A DNA stretch of 64,000 nucleotides. Origin: Pararhodobacter zhoushanensis. Lineage in GTDB: Bacteria; Pseudomonadota; Alphaproteobacteria; Rhodobacterales; Rhodobacteraceae. The notes beneath the pieces are model-generated. The model had not been told where the DNA came from and did no database searches. It saw nothing but the letters and a program-made list of their open reading frames with translations. Location of the stretch: the NCBI RefSeq assembly GCF_025949695.1, contig NZ_JAPDFL010000001.1, forward strand, positions 1,222,001-1,286,000, read 5' to 3'. Shown here piece by piece: positions 52,347 to 61,252 of this stretch. Each line of letters opens with the position of its first letter. Position 1 is the first letter of the stretch. The translations under genes were made by a program, and so were the position numbers.

Positions 52347-52376
52347 CCCCCAGACCCTTGCGGTCCGGGGGTTTTT
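52347..52376 (+). terminator. Intrinsic terminator of rpsU
   Basis: CCCCC (52347-52351) pairs with GGGGG (52367-52371), and GACC (52353-52356) with GGTC (52362-52365), with one A-C mismatch between. The loop is CTTGC. Five T follow (52372-52376), then CTTT. Confidence 0.88.
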
Positions 52377-52430
52377 CTTTGACCCGGGCACTGGGCTGGC
52401 CGACAAAGGCGCAAACCAGCCGGAAGTCCC

Positions 52431-53672
52431 ATGACCTACCCTTCACAACCGCGCGTCCTGATCGTTGCCGACAATGCCTCGGCCCGGTTCGGGGGCGAAG
52501 CCATCTTGCCGCTGAAGTATTTCACCCTGCTGGCCCGGCGCGGGCGCGACGTGCGGCTGATCACGCATGAGCGCAACCGCGCCGGGCTTGAGGAATTGGC
52601 CCCCGATCTGGCCGACCGCATCACCTATTCCCCCGACACCGCCCTGCACCGCTGGCTCTGGCGGATCGGGGCACGGTTTCCCGGCGCGATCCGCGACCAT
52701 CTGTTCGGCAATCTGATGGGGCTGGCGACGGGGGTGCAGCAGCGGCGGCTGGCGCGCGGGCTGATCACGGCGGGGCAGGTGGATCTGGTGCATCAGCCGA
52801 TCCCGGTGTCGCCGGCTGCGCCGTCGCTGTTGCACGGGCTGGGGGTGCCGGTGGTGATCGGGCCGATGAACGGCGGGATGAGCTATCCGCCGGGGTATGA
52901 GGATTTCGAAGGCCGCGCCTCGCGCCTGTTCGTGGGGGTGGGGCGACCTCTGGCCGGGCTGGTGAACCGGCTGATCCCCGGCAAACGCCGCGCGGCGCTG
53001 TTGTTGGTGGCGAACCAGCGGACGGCCAAGGCATTGCCGGTGTCGGGACCGCCGGTGGTCGAACTGGTCGAGAACGCGGTGGATTTCAGCCTGTGGCCGC
53101 AGCCCGTGGATGCCCCGCGCGATGAGGGCCCGCTGAGGCTGGTGTTCATGGGGCGGCTGATCCGGTTGAAGGCGTTGGACAGTGTCCTGACTGCGCTGGT
53201 CCAGACGGCCAGGCCGGTGACGCTGGCTGTTCTGGGTGACGGACCCGAGCGCGCCGCGCTCGAGGCGCAGACCCGCGCGCTTGGCCTGACCGGGCGCGTT
53301 ACCTTCCACGGCTTCCTGCCGCAAACCGCCTGCGCCGCGCATCTGGCTGGAGCAGACGCGCTGATCCTGCCCAGCCTGCGCGAATGCGGCGGGGCGGTGG
53401 TGCTGGAAGCGATGGCAATGGGCCGCGCGGTGATCGCCAGCGACTGGGGCGGGCCGGCGGATTATCTGGACCCGACCTGCGGCATCCTTGTGCCGCCCGC
53501 GCCGCGTGAGGGGTTTGCGCAGCGGCTCACCATGGCCATCGACATTCTGGCCGCTGACCCCGCGCAGGCCCGTGCCATGGGGCAGGCGGGCGCGGCCAAG
53601 GTGCGCAGCGATTATGACTGGCAGAAAAAGATCGACACGATCGAGGCGCTTTACACCCGCGCGCTGTCCTGA
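52431..53672 (+). CDS. Glycosyltransferase family 4
   Basis: 413 residues, GT-B fold. The donor-binding C-terminal half has RLVFMGRLIRLKALDSVLTAL near 238-258, VTFHGFLPQ and the EX7E motif PSLRECGGAVVLEAM near 318-332. It probably adds a sugar to a cell-surface glycan, but acceptor and donor cannot be read. Its 3' end overlaps the convergent aquaporin gene by 22 bases. Confidence 0.87.
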   Translation: MTYPSQPRVLIVADNASARFGGEAILPLKYFTLLARRGRDVRLITHERNRAGLEELAPDLADRITYSPDTALHRWLWRIGARFPGAIRDHLFGNLMGLATGVQQRRLARGLITAGQVDLVHQPIPVSPAAPSLLHGLGVPVVIGPMNGGMSYPPGYEDFEGRASRLFVGVGRPLAGLVNRLIPGKRRAALLLVANQRTAKALPVSGPPVVELVENAVDFSLWPQPVDAPRDEGPLRLVFMGRLIRLKALDSVLTALVQTARPVTLAVLGDGPERAALEAQTRALGLTGRVTFHGFLPQTACAAHLAGADALILPSLRECGGAVVLEAMAMGRAVIASDWGGPADYLDPTCGILVPPAPREGFAQRLTMAIDILAADPAQARAMGQAGAAKVRSDYDWQKKIDTIEALYTRALS

Positions 53673-54319
53673 TCGTCGTTGCGAAACAGCCAGCCGCCCA
53701 GCACCATCCCGGCCAAGGCGCCGATCACCTGCGCCGCCCAGAACCCCGGCAGATCAACCGGACGGATGCCTGCAAAGGTATCGCTGAACCCGCGCGCCAA
53801 GGCGACCGCCGGGTTGGCAAAGCTGGTCGAGGCGGTGAACCAATAGGCCGCCGTGATCCACAGCGCGACGACAATCGCCACATTCGCCTGCGCCCGGATC
53901 GCGCCCAGGATCGACAGGATCAGACCAAAGGTCGCCACGCCTTCGGCCAGCCATTGCGCGCCGCCGGTGCGGATATGGGTAGAGGCTTGCAGCACCGGCT
54001 GTTCGAACATCAGATGCGCCAGCCAGCTGCCCGCCACCCCGCCCGCACACTGCGCGGCGACCATGGCGACGGCGGTGGTCACGGCCACCTCGCCACGCAG
54101 GGTGAAAACCAGCGTGACGGCAGGGTTGAAATGCGCGCCCGAGATCGGCCCCAGCACGGTGATCAACATCACCAGCGCCGCTGCCGTGGCGATGGTATTG
54201 GCCAACAGCGCCAGCGCGACGTCGCCGGTCAGCGTTTCGGCCATGATGCCCGAGCCGACAACGGCAGCGACCAGAAGCAGGGTGCCGAGCGCCTCGGCGG
54301 TCAGCATCCGCGCGTTCAT
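53651..54319 (-). CDS. Aquaporin-family channel, arsenite-associated (AqpS-like)
   Basis: 222 residues with six hydrophobic segments and two NPA boxes (HFNPAVTL and FANPAVAL). Its start overlaps the arsC stop (ATGA). In Sinorhizobium meliloti an aquaglyceroporin (AqpS) next to arsC allows arsenite, made by ArsC from arsenate, to leave the cell instead of an ArsB/Acr3 pump. The same pairing here supports that role by analogy. Confidence 0.82.
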   Translation of the reverse strand: MNARMLTAEALGTLLLVAAVVGSGIMAETLTGDVALALLANTIATAAALVMLITVLGPISGAHFNPAVTLVFTLRGEVAVTTAVAMVAAQCAGGVAGSWLAHLMFEQPVLQASTHIRTGGAQWLAEGVATFGLILSILGAIRAQANVAIVVALWITAAYWFTASTSFANPAVALARGFSDTFAGIRPVDLPGFWAAQVIGALAGMVLGGWLFRNDDQDSARV

Positions 54320-54792
54320 TGCAGCGCGCCGATGGCTTTGAGTTGCGCGTCATAGTCGGCTGCTGCGGGGTCCAGCGCCACCAGCGCCGCCATCCGCCGG
54401 GCGATCACGCCATAAGCGTCCGCGAAGGCAGCCGCCTTGTCGGCGTCCGATCCGGTGACAGCGGCCGGGTCCGGCAGCCCCCAATGCGCCCGTTTGGGCG
54501 CGCCGGGCCAGTAGGGGCATTCCTCAGCCGCAGCGGAATCGCACACGGTAATCACCAGATCCAGCGCGGGCGCACCCTCAGCGGCGAACTCGTCCCAGCT
54601 TTTCGAGCGCGCAAAGCCGGGGTCGATGCCCTCGGCCTCCAGTTGCGCCAGGGCAAACGGGTTGGGCGCGCCCGTCGGCTTTGACCCCGCAGAATAGGCA
54701 GTGAAGCGCCCGCCGCCCAGAGCGTTCAACGCGCCCTCGGCCATGATCGAGCGGGCCGAATTGCCGGTGCAAAGGATCAGAACATGGGTCAT
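54316..54792 (-). CDS. arsC: Arsenate reductase ArsC, thioredoxin-coupled type
   Basis: 158 residues of the low-molecular-weight phosphatase fold. LCTGNSARS near 7-15 holds the CX5R active site, and VCDSAAAEECPYWPG near 83-97 holds the second and third Cys of the redox cascade, as in the Staphylococcus pI258 type. It reduces arsenate to arsenite. No arsR or arsB is in the window. The following aquaporin gene overlaps its stop. Confidence 0.9.
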   Translation of the reverse strand: MTHVLILCTGNSARSIMAEGALNALGGGRFTAYSAGSKPTGAPNPFALAQLEAEGIDPGFARSKSWDEFAAEGAPALDLVITVCDSAAAEECPYWPGAPKRAHWGLPDPAAVTGSDADKAAAFADAYGVIARRMAALVALDPAAADYDAQLKAIGALQ

Positions 54793-54857
54793 CGCAAGCT
54801 CCTGCTGTGTCGCTCGCGCTTAGGCCCGCTGCGTGACGGTTTCATGACAATCCGGCG

Positions 54858-55316
54858 TTACAGGTCCAACGCCGTCGTCTTGACCACCGTGCGCAGCGCA
54901 AAAGACGACTGCATCTGCGCCACGCCGGGCAGGCGGGCCAGATACTGTCGGTGAATGCGCGCGAAATCCTCGGTATCCTCGACCACCAGCTTGAGCAGAT
55001 AATCGGCGCTGCCCGCCATCAGGTGACATTCCAGCACATCGGGGATCTTGGCCACGGCCTTTTCGAACCCGTCTAGCAGTTCATCCGACTGGCCGTTCAG
55101 CGTGATCTCCACGAACACCGTCGCCGGCTTGCCGATCTTGCGCGGATCGACCAGCGCGACATAGCCCGCAATGAAGCCGTCGGTTTCCAGCCGCTGCACA
55201 CGCCTGTGGCAGGCCGAGGGCGACAGCACGATCTGCTCGGCCAGCTCGGCGTTGGACATGCGCCCTTCACGCTGAAGCGTTCTCAGGATGCGGCGGTCTG
55301 TAGCGTCTAGCTGCAT
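54858..55316 (-). CDS. Lrp/AsnC-family transcriptional regulator
   Basis: 152 residues. An N-terminal winged helix (RRILRTLQREGRMSNAELAEQIVLSPSACHRRVQRLETDG, in parts) is followed by the RAM domain (ECHLMAGSADYLLKLVVEDTEDFARI). It is divergent from ald with a shared 136-base region, so it very likely controls alanine dehydrogenase in response to alanine, as AldR does elsewhere. Confidence 0.9.
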   Translation of the reverse strand: MQLDATDRRILRTLQREGRMSNAELAEQIVLSPSACHRRVQRLETDGFIAGYVALVDPRKIGKPATVFVEITLNGQSDELLDGFEKAVAKIPDVLECHLMAGSADYLLKLVVEDTEDFARIHRQYLARLPGVAQMQSSFALRTVVKTTALDL

Positions 55317-55452
55317 TGCAGCGCAACTTTCATCGAAGGGTTGGTGTAAATGTCGAAGCTTCTTGCGCGATCTTTCCTTGTCTCGCCGAAAAAATCAAGC
55401 ACCTGTCAGTCCCGATGCGCGACCCTGAGCGCACAAACAACAGGAGAGCACG

Positions 55453-56571
55453 ATGCTGATCGGATGCCCCCGGGAAATCAAGCCACAGGAATTTCGCGTC
55501 GGGATCACCCCCGCCGCCGCGCATGAGGCCGTCGCAGCGGGTCACCGTGTGATCATCGAGGCCGGCGCGGGGCTGGGGTCTGGCTATAGCGACGACGATT
55601 ACCGTGCCGCCGGGGCCGGGATCGTCGACACGGCTGCCGAGATCTTCGCCACGGCGGAAATGGTGGTCAAGGTCAAGGAACCGCAACCTGTCGAGCGCAA
55701 GCAGCTGCGCGAAGGCCAGCTTTTGTTCACCTACCTGCACCTCGCGCCCGATGCCGCGCAGACCCGCGACCTGCTCGACAGCGGCGTCACCGCCATCGCC
55801 TATGAGACCGTGACCGACCGCAACGGCGGGCTGCCGCTGCTGGCGCCGATGTCCGAGGTCGCGGGCCGTCTGGCCCCGCAGGTCGGCGCGTGGTCGCTGC
55901 AAAAGGCCAACGGTGGGCGCGGCGTGCTGCTGGGCGGTGTGCCGGGTGTGCGTCCGGCCAATGTGGTGATTGTCGGCGGCGGTGTCGTCGGGACCGCGGC
56001 GGCGCGGGTCGCGGTGGGGATGGGGGCGAATGTGACCGTGCTCGACCGCTCGATCCCGCGCATGTCCTATCTTGACGACATCTTTCAGGGCCGCCTGACC
56101 ACGCAATACTCCAGCGCCGCCGGTCTGGCCGATCTGCTGCCTGTCGCGGATATGATCATCGGCGCGGTGCTGATCCCCGGTGCCGCAGCACCCAAACTGG
56201 TAAGCCGCGCACAGCTGTCGATGATGAAGCCCGGCGCGGTGCTGGTCGATGTGGCGATTGACCAGGGCGGCTGCTTTGAGACATCGCATGCCACCACCCA
56301 CGCCGACCCGATCTATGAGGTGGACGGCGTGCTGCACTATTGCGTCGCCAACATGCCGGGCGCGGTCGCGCGCACCTCGACACAGGCGCTGGGCAACGCG
56401 ACGCTGCCGTTCATGATGGCGCTGGCGAACAAAGGCTGGCGACTGGCCTGCGCCGAGGATGCGCATCTGATGGCCGGTCTCAACACCCACGCGGGCCACC
56501 TGACCTACGCCGCTGTCGGCAAGGCGCTGGAATTGCCGGTCATGGACCCGCGCGAGGCGCTCCGGGTCTGA
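55453..56571 (+). CDS. ald: Alanine dehydrogenase
   Basis: 372 residues. NAD-dependent oxidative deamination of L-alanine. MLIGCPREIKPQEFRVGITPAA and TYLHLAPD are the substrate-half motifs, VVIVGGGVVGTAAARVAVGMGANVTVLD the NAD fold near 170-197. Site AACAGGAGAGC precedes the start. It is divergent from an Lrp-type regulator. Length is normal for Ald. Confidence 0.94.
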   Translation: MLIGCPREIKPQEFRVGITPAAAHEAVAAGHRVIIEAGAGLGSGYSDDDYRAAGAGIVDTAAEIFATAEMVVKVKEPQPVERKQLREGQLLFTYLHLAPDAAQTRDLLDSGVTAIAYETVTDRNGGLPLLAPMSEVAGRLAPQVGAWSLQKANGGRGVLLGGVPGVRPANVVIVGGGVVGTAAARVAVGMGANVTVLDRSIPRMSYLDDIFQGRLTTQYSSAAGLADLLPVADMIIGAVLIPGAAAPKLVSRAQLSMMKPGAVLVDVAIDQGGCFETSHATTHADPIYEVDGVLHYCVANMPGAVARTSTQALGNATLPFMMALANKGWRLACAEDAHLMAGLNTHAGHLTYAAVGKALELPVMDPREALRV

Positions 56572-56605
56572 AGCGCCGCCGGGGCGGACGCTTCCCGCGC
56601 CAGCC

Positions 56606-56701
56606 CTTTCATCTTGCCCCAAATACGCACGGGGGTTTCCAAAGGGGGCGCGTGCGCCCCCTTTGGCGCGGGGAGCGCGAGGGGGCGCGCAGCCCCCTCG
56701 C
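56606..56701. repeat. GC-rich intergenic hairpin element (copy 2) with two terminator-like hairpins
   Basis: A motif TTCATCTTGCCCCAAATACG precedes hairpin AAAGGGGGCGC-GT-GCGCCCCCTTT (56641-56664, 11-base arms). A second hairpin, GCGAGGGGGC-GCGCA-GCCCCCTCGC (56677-56701), is perfect over ten bases and ends directly at the sua5 stop. These lie between convergent ald and sua5. A similar element is at 47940-48017. Confidence 0.65.
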
Positions 56702-57649
56702 TTACCGCGGTGCCGCCGCGCGCCGCAGCCGGTCGTTCACCGCGCGCCCCAATCCCACCTCGGGCACCGGCGCGAAGCCGATCCGCCCACCGGGTCCGGC
56801 CAGCGCATCCGCCTCGTGCAACGCATGGAACAGACGCGCGGCGGCTTGCGTCGTGTCGCCGGACTCGCTCAGACTCAGCGCCGCGCCGGGGCAGGGGCCA
56901 AAGCCGACCCAGACCTCCCCCGCCTCGGGCGACACGACCCCCAGTCGCACCCGCCCGCGCGGCGCGTAATGCGAGGCCAGCTGCCCCGGCGCGGTGATCG
57001 CGCCACTCGTCGCCACCCCCACGCGCAGCCCCAACGCCTCGACCGCCTCCACCGCCAGCCCGCCTGCGCGCAGCAGAACCGGGGCATCGCCGGTGGCATC
57101 CAGAATCGTCGACTCCAGCCCCACCGCACAGGCTCCGCCATCGACCACCCCGTCGATCCGCCCGCTCAATCCCTCCAGCACATGCTGCGCTGTCACCGGG
57201 CTGATCCGCCCCGACGGGTTGGCCGAGGGCGCGGCGAGCGGCCCGCCGAAGGCCTCCAGCAACGCGCGCGCCACCGGATGCGCGGGCACCCGCACCGCCA
57301 CGGTCTCCAGCCCTGCCGTCACCAGCGGCGACAACCCGCCGTCCAAGCGCAACGGCAGCACCAGCGTCAAAGGGCCGGGCCAGAACGCCGCTGCCAACTG
57401 TTCGGCCAGAGGCGTCAGCACCGCATAGCGCGAAACCAGCCTCACATCCGGCACATGCACGATCAGCGGATTGAACCGCGGCCGCCCCTTGGCGGCAAAG
57501 ATCCCCGCCACCGCGTGGTCCTGCGTTGCGTCGCCGCCCAGCCCGTAGACCGTCTCGGTCGGAAAGGCGACCAGCCCGCCCGCGCGCAGCAGCGCGGCGG
57601 CCCGGGTCAGGCCCGGCGCATCGGCGGTCAGAAGGCGGGTCTCGGGCAT
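56702..57649 (-). CDS. sua5: L-threonylcarbamoyladenylate synthase (Sua5 type)
   Basis: 315 residues from Met 57649. The N-terminal YrdC domain includes GGLVAFPTETVYGLGGDAT near 26-44 and KGRPRFNPLIVHV near 55-67. A C-terminal domain of about 110 residues makes it Sua5-like rather than TsaC-like. It makes threonylcarbamoyl-AMP for t6A in tRNA decoding ANN codons. The upstream start at 57718 is less likely. Confidence 0.9.
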   Translation of the reverse strand: MPETRLLTADAPGLTRAAALLRAGGLVAFPTETVYGLGGDATQDHAVAGIFAAKGRPRFNPLIVHVPDVRLVSRYAVLTPLAEQLAAAFWPGPLTLVLPLRLDGGLSPLVTAGLETVAVRVPAHPVARALLEAFGGPLAAPSANPSGRISPVTAQHVLEGLSGRIDGVVDGGACAVGLESTILDATGDAPVLLRAGGLAVEAVEALGLRVGVATSGAITAPGQLASHYAPRGRVRLGVVSPEAGEVWVGFGPCPGAALSLSESGDTTQAAARLFHALHEADALAGPGGRIGFAPVPEVGLGRAVNDRLRRAAAPR

Positions 57650-57790
57650 GGCGGGGCGGGCTCGGGTGACGCTGCGTTTTGATTTCTGCGGGTAGCGAAA
57701 GGCGCTGAACTGGGGCAATACAACCCTCGACCGGGCTTGCCAAGCAGCCCTTCTTTCACTGGTCCCGCGCGTCAGCCACGGAGATAGCCA

Positions 57791-59500
57791 ATGCCCTACA
57801 CCTCACCCGTCGCCGAAACCCGTTTCCTGCTCGACAAGGTTCTGGGCTACGACCGTCTTGCCCAGACCGACCTCTTCGCCGAGGCCGGTGCCGATGTGAC
57901 CGAAGCCATTCTGACCGAGGTGGGCCGCCTGTGTGACGAAGTGCTGGCACCCCTGAACCGGGGCGGCGATCTGACGCCTGCCAAGCTGGAAAACGGTGTC
58001 GTGCGCAGCTCGCCAGGTTTCAAGGACGGCTACAAGGCGATTGCCGAGGGTGGCTGGGTCGGTCTCTCTGCCGCGCCTGAGCATGGCGGGATGGGTCTGC
58101 CGCTGACCCTGAACACGGCCGTGTTCGAGATGATGGCCGGGGCCTGTCTGTCGCTGCAACTCTGCCCGCTGCTGAGCCAAGGCCAGATCGAGGCACTGGA
58201 TCACCACGCCAGCGACACGCTCAAGGCACTGTATCTGCCCAAGCTGATCTCGGGCGAATGGACCGGCACGATGAACCTGACCGAACCGCAGGCCGGTTCC
58301 GACGTCGGCGCGCTGCGCACCAAGGCCGAAGATAACGGCGATGGCAGCTATGCGATCACCGGTCAGAAAATCTTCATCACCTGGGGTGATCACGACGTGG
58401 CCGAGAACGTCTGCCATCTGGTGCTGGCCCGTCTGCCCGATGGCGCGCCCGGCACGCGGGGCATCAGCCTGTTCATGGTGCCCAAACTGATCCCCGACGC
58501 TGCCGGTAATCCCGGCGAGCGTAACAACCTGCGCGTGGTCTCTTTGGAGCACAAGCTGGGCATCCACGGCTCGCCCACCTGCGTGATGAGCTTTGAGGGC
58601 GCGCAAGGCTGGATGGTCGGCAAGCCGAATGGCGGCATGGCGGCGATGTTCACCATGATGAACAATGCCCGTCTGGGCGTCGGCGCGCAGGGTATCGGCG
58701 TGGCCGAGGCCGCCTATCAGCACGCGCTGGCCTATGCCAAGGACCGCAAGCAGGGCCGCACCCCGCTGGGCGACGGCGCGATCATCGACCACGCCGACGT
58801 GCGCCGCATGCTGGCGGTGATGAAGGCCGAGATCTTCGCCGCCCGCGCGATTGCCTTGGATTGCGGCATGGCCATCGACATGGCCAAGGCCACCGGCAAG
58901 GACAGCTGGAACGCCCGCGCCGCGCTGCTGACCCCGATTGCCAAGGCGCAAGGCACCGATATCGGCTGCGAGATTGCGTCACTGGGTGTGCAGATCCACG
59001 GCGGCATGGGCTTTATCGAGGAAACGGGTGCCGCGCAGTACCTGCGCGACGCCCGGATCACGCCGATCTATGAAGGCACCAACGGCATTCAGGCGATGGA
59101 TCTGGTGGGCCGCAAGATGATGGACGGCGGCGAAGCGGCCTTCCGTCTGCTGCAAGAGGTCGAGGATACCGCCGAAGCCGCGCGCTCGAAAGCGCCCGAG
59201 CTGGCCCACAAGGTCTGGGATGCGGCTGAAACGCTGCGCGAGGCGACCGAATGGCTGGTGGCGCAGGAAGCGGGCGACCGCAACGCCGGGGCGACCGCCT
59301 TCCTGCGCGCCTTTGCCCGCATTCTGGGTGCGCATTACCACCTCAAGGCCGCGCTGGCCGATCCCGACGGGCCGCGTGCCCGGCTTGCCACCGTCTTCAT
59401 CGACCGTATCCTGCCCGAGCACGAATCGCTCCTGGTGCAGGCCCGCGCCGGGGCCGGGCAACTCTATGCTCTGAGCGCCGAAGATCTGGAAAGCGCATGA
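57791..59500 (+). CDS. Acyl-CoA dehydrogenase, DmdC-like
   Basis: 569 residues. FAD-dependent dehydrogenase with GEWTGTMNLTEPQAGSDVGALRTKA, QKIFITWGDHDVAENV, LGIHGSPTCVMSFEGA and ITPIYEGTNGIQAMDLVGRKM (likely catalytic Glu in YEGTNG). The extra C-terminal part and length of about 570-590 fit 3-methylmercaptopropionyl-CoA dehydrogenases (DmdC) and relatives, so DMSP-linked use is one option but not proven. It is coupled to the MBL gene (ATGA). Confidence 0.83.
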   Translation: MPYTSPVAETRFLLDKVLGYDRLAQTDLFAEAGADVTEAILTEVGRLCDEVLAPLNRGGDLTPAKLENGVVRSSPGFKDGYKAIAEGGWVGLSAAPEHGGMGLPLTLNTAVFEMMAGACLSLQLCPLLSQGQIEALDHHASDTLKALYLPKLISGEWTGTMNLTEPQAGSDVGALRTKAEDNGDGSYAITGQKIFITWGDHDVAENVCHLVLARLPDGAPGTRGISLFMVPKLIPDAAGNPGERNNLRVVSLEHKLGIHGSPTCVMSFEGAQGWMVGKPNGGMAAMFTMMNNARLGVGAQGIGVAEAAYQHALAYAKDRKQGRTPLGDGAIIDHADVRRMLAVMKAEIFAARAIALDCGMAIDMAKATGKDSWNARAALLTPIAKAQGTDIGCEIASLGVQIHGGMGFIEETGAAQYLRDARITPIYEGTNGIQAMDLVGRKMMDGGEAAFRLLQEVEDTAEAARSKAPELAHKVWDAAETLREATEWLVAQEAGDRNAGATAFLRAFARILGAHYHLKAALADPDGPRARLATVFIDRILPEHESLLVQARAGAGQLYALSAEDLESA

Positions 59501-60561
59501 CCCAAACCACTGCCCCGCGTCCGCAAGACCCCGGTATCCGCTTTCCGCATGAAGAGCCGCCCGCGCCGGGTGAGGCGATCACGGTGGCACCGGGCGTGCT
59601 GTGGATGCGGATGCCGCTGCCGATGCAACTGGACCACGTCAATGTCTATGCGCTGGATGATGGCGACGGCTGGACGGTCATCGACACCGGTTTTGGGGGC
59701 GGAAAATCGAAAGAAGCGTGGCTGGGACTGATGGCCGGGCCACTGGCCGGGCGTCCGATCCGCCGCATTGTGGTGACGCATCACCACCCCGACCACATCG
59801 GGCTGGCAGGCTGGTTGCAGACCGACCACGGGGCCGAACTGGTGACCACGCGCACCTCATGGCTGTTCGCGCGCATGCTGCTTTTGGACGTGCACGAGCG
59901 CCCGGTGCCCGAGACCGTGGCTTATTGGCGCAGTGCGGGCGTGGATGAGGCCGAGATCGCGCGCCGGATGGAAGAGAATCCCTTCAATTTCAAGGATGTT
60001 GTGTCCTACTTGCCGTTGGGCTTCACCCGTGTGGCTGAGGGCGACGAGATCACCATGGGCGGCCGCCGCTGGCGTGTGCGCTGCGACAACGGCCACGCCC
60101 CGGAACATGCGACCTTCTGGAGCCTGGACGACGATCTGGTGATCGGCGGCGATCAGTTGCTGCCCGGCATCAGCGCCAATCTGGGCGTCTACGCGACCGA
60201 GCCCGACGCCGATCCGGTCGGCGAATGGATGGAAAGCTGCACCCGTCTGGCGCAGTTCGCCGAGGATCGCCATTTTGTGCTGCCCGGCCACAAGCTGCCC
60301 TTCACCGGCCTGCCGCTGCGCTTGCGCCAGATGGTCGAGAACCATGTCGGGGCGCTCAACCGGCTGGAAGCCTTCCTGACCGAGCCCAAAACCGCCGCGC
60401 AGTGTTTCCTCCCGCTTTTCAAGCGCGAGATCACCGGCGCGTCGGCGGGCATGGCGCTGGTCGAGGCGGTCGCGCACCTGAACCACCTCTTGCACCACGG
60501 GCGTGTCCGCCGCTGGCGCGACGATCCGCAGGGCGCGTGGTTGTGGCAGGCCGTAGGCTAA
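59497..60561 (+). CDS. MBL-fold metallo-hydrolase
   Basis: 354 residues. The metal-binding motif THHHPDHIG near 88-96 and the later CDNGHAPEHATFW and LPGHKLPF supply His ligands of a dinuclear zinc site. The family includes thioesterases and lactonases. As it is coupled to an acyl-CoA dehydrogenase gene (ATGA) and followed by an SDR remnant, a thioester hydrolase is plausible. Confidence 0.82.
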   Translation: MTQTTAPRPQDPGIRFPHEEPPAPGEAITVAPGVLWMRMPLPMQLDHVNVYALDDGDGWTVIDTGFGGGKSKEAWLGLMAGPLAGRPIRRIVVTHHHPDHIGLAGWLQTDHGAELVTTRTSWLFARMLLLDVHERPVPETVAYWRSAGVDEAEIARRMEENPFNFKDVVSYLPLGFTRVAEGDEITMGGRRWRVRCDNGHAPEHATFWSLDDDLVIGGDQLLPGISANLGVYATEPDADPVGEWMESCTRLAQFAEDRHFVLPGHKLPFTGLPLRLRQMVENHVGALNRLEAFLTEPKTAAQCFLPLFKREITGASAGMALVEAVAHLNHLLHHGRVRRWRDDPQGAWLWQAVG

Positions 60562-60563
60562 GC

Positions 60564-60859
60564 CGTGGACTTCAGGCGCAAATAGCGCTGGGCAGGCTGG
60601 GTGAAGACGGGCAGCCGTCCGACTTGGCCAAAGCCGGGTTCAAGACGCCCAAGCAGGGGGCTCGACGACACTCTGGGCGGCGACCTCGCCATTGCTGGTG
60701 GGCAAGCCCGGCGTCTATTGCGAGGATTGCGATATTGCGCTGCCGACCGATCCCGACAGCCCGACCGCGCGCTTTGCCGGTGTCAACGCCCACGCGGCCA
60801 ATGACGAGTCGGCCGAACGGCTGTGGGAGATCAGCACCATGATGCTGGCCGTGGCCTGA
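60564..60859 (+). pseudogene. C-terminal remnant of a short-chain dehydrogenase
   Basis: Reading on after the MBL stop, frame 60564-60660 encodes LGEDGQPSDLAKAGFKTPKQG and another frame, 60662-60859, encodes STTLWAATSPLLVGKPGVYCED. These are the last about 100 residues of an SDR of the retinol dehydrogenase-like group, whose full length is about 300. The first 200 residues are absent. The frame change sits at a run of five G (60656-60660); one added G would join both parts. The truncation makes it a pseudogene whether or not the frame change is real. Confidence 0.6.
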
Positions 60860-61029
60860 ACTGCGATCCCAACGCGCTGAAATTGCGCGATAAGAACGGG
60901 CCGCGGCGCGGGTGTGGCATCCCTGCCGTGCCCGCGCTTCTGTGCCATGGCGACACAGTCCATTGCAGGTGACAGGGGTTTCTCAATCCGCTAAGGAAGG
61001 GGAAATCCACGCTTACGGGAGTTCCGACA

Positions 61030-61161
61030 ATGGCGCATGAACACGGCTCGATGGACACCACCTCGCAGGAAAAAACCTTCAACGGTTTCATTCGTGCGTC
61101 GATCATCGTTGCAGCATTTTCAATCGGCTGCCTGATTTTCATGGCGCTGGTCAACGCCTGA
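61030..61161 (+). CDS. aa3-type cytochrome c oxidase subunit IV
   Basis: 43 residues, MAHEHGSMDTTSQEKTF at the N-terminus, then one membrane helix near 20-42 (FIRASIIVAAFSIGCLIF). The layout and the GSMD...TF.GFI pattern match the small subunit IV of the Paracoccus aa3 oxidase. GGGAG lies eight bases before the ATG. No other oxidase genes are nearby, which is common for this orphan subunit. Confidence 0.82.
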   Translation: MAHEHGSMDTTSQEKTFNGFIRASIIVAAFSIGCLIFMALVNA

Positions 61162-61252
61162 CGCGCCGGGCCGGGCAACCGGCCGACGCGGACACCTCTG
61201 TGCGGCGGCGCGCGTCCTGCGGGCGCGCCAGCCCTTCGGTGAAGGACATCTC

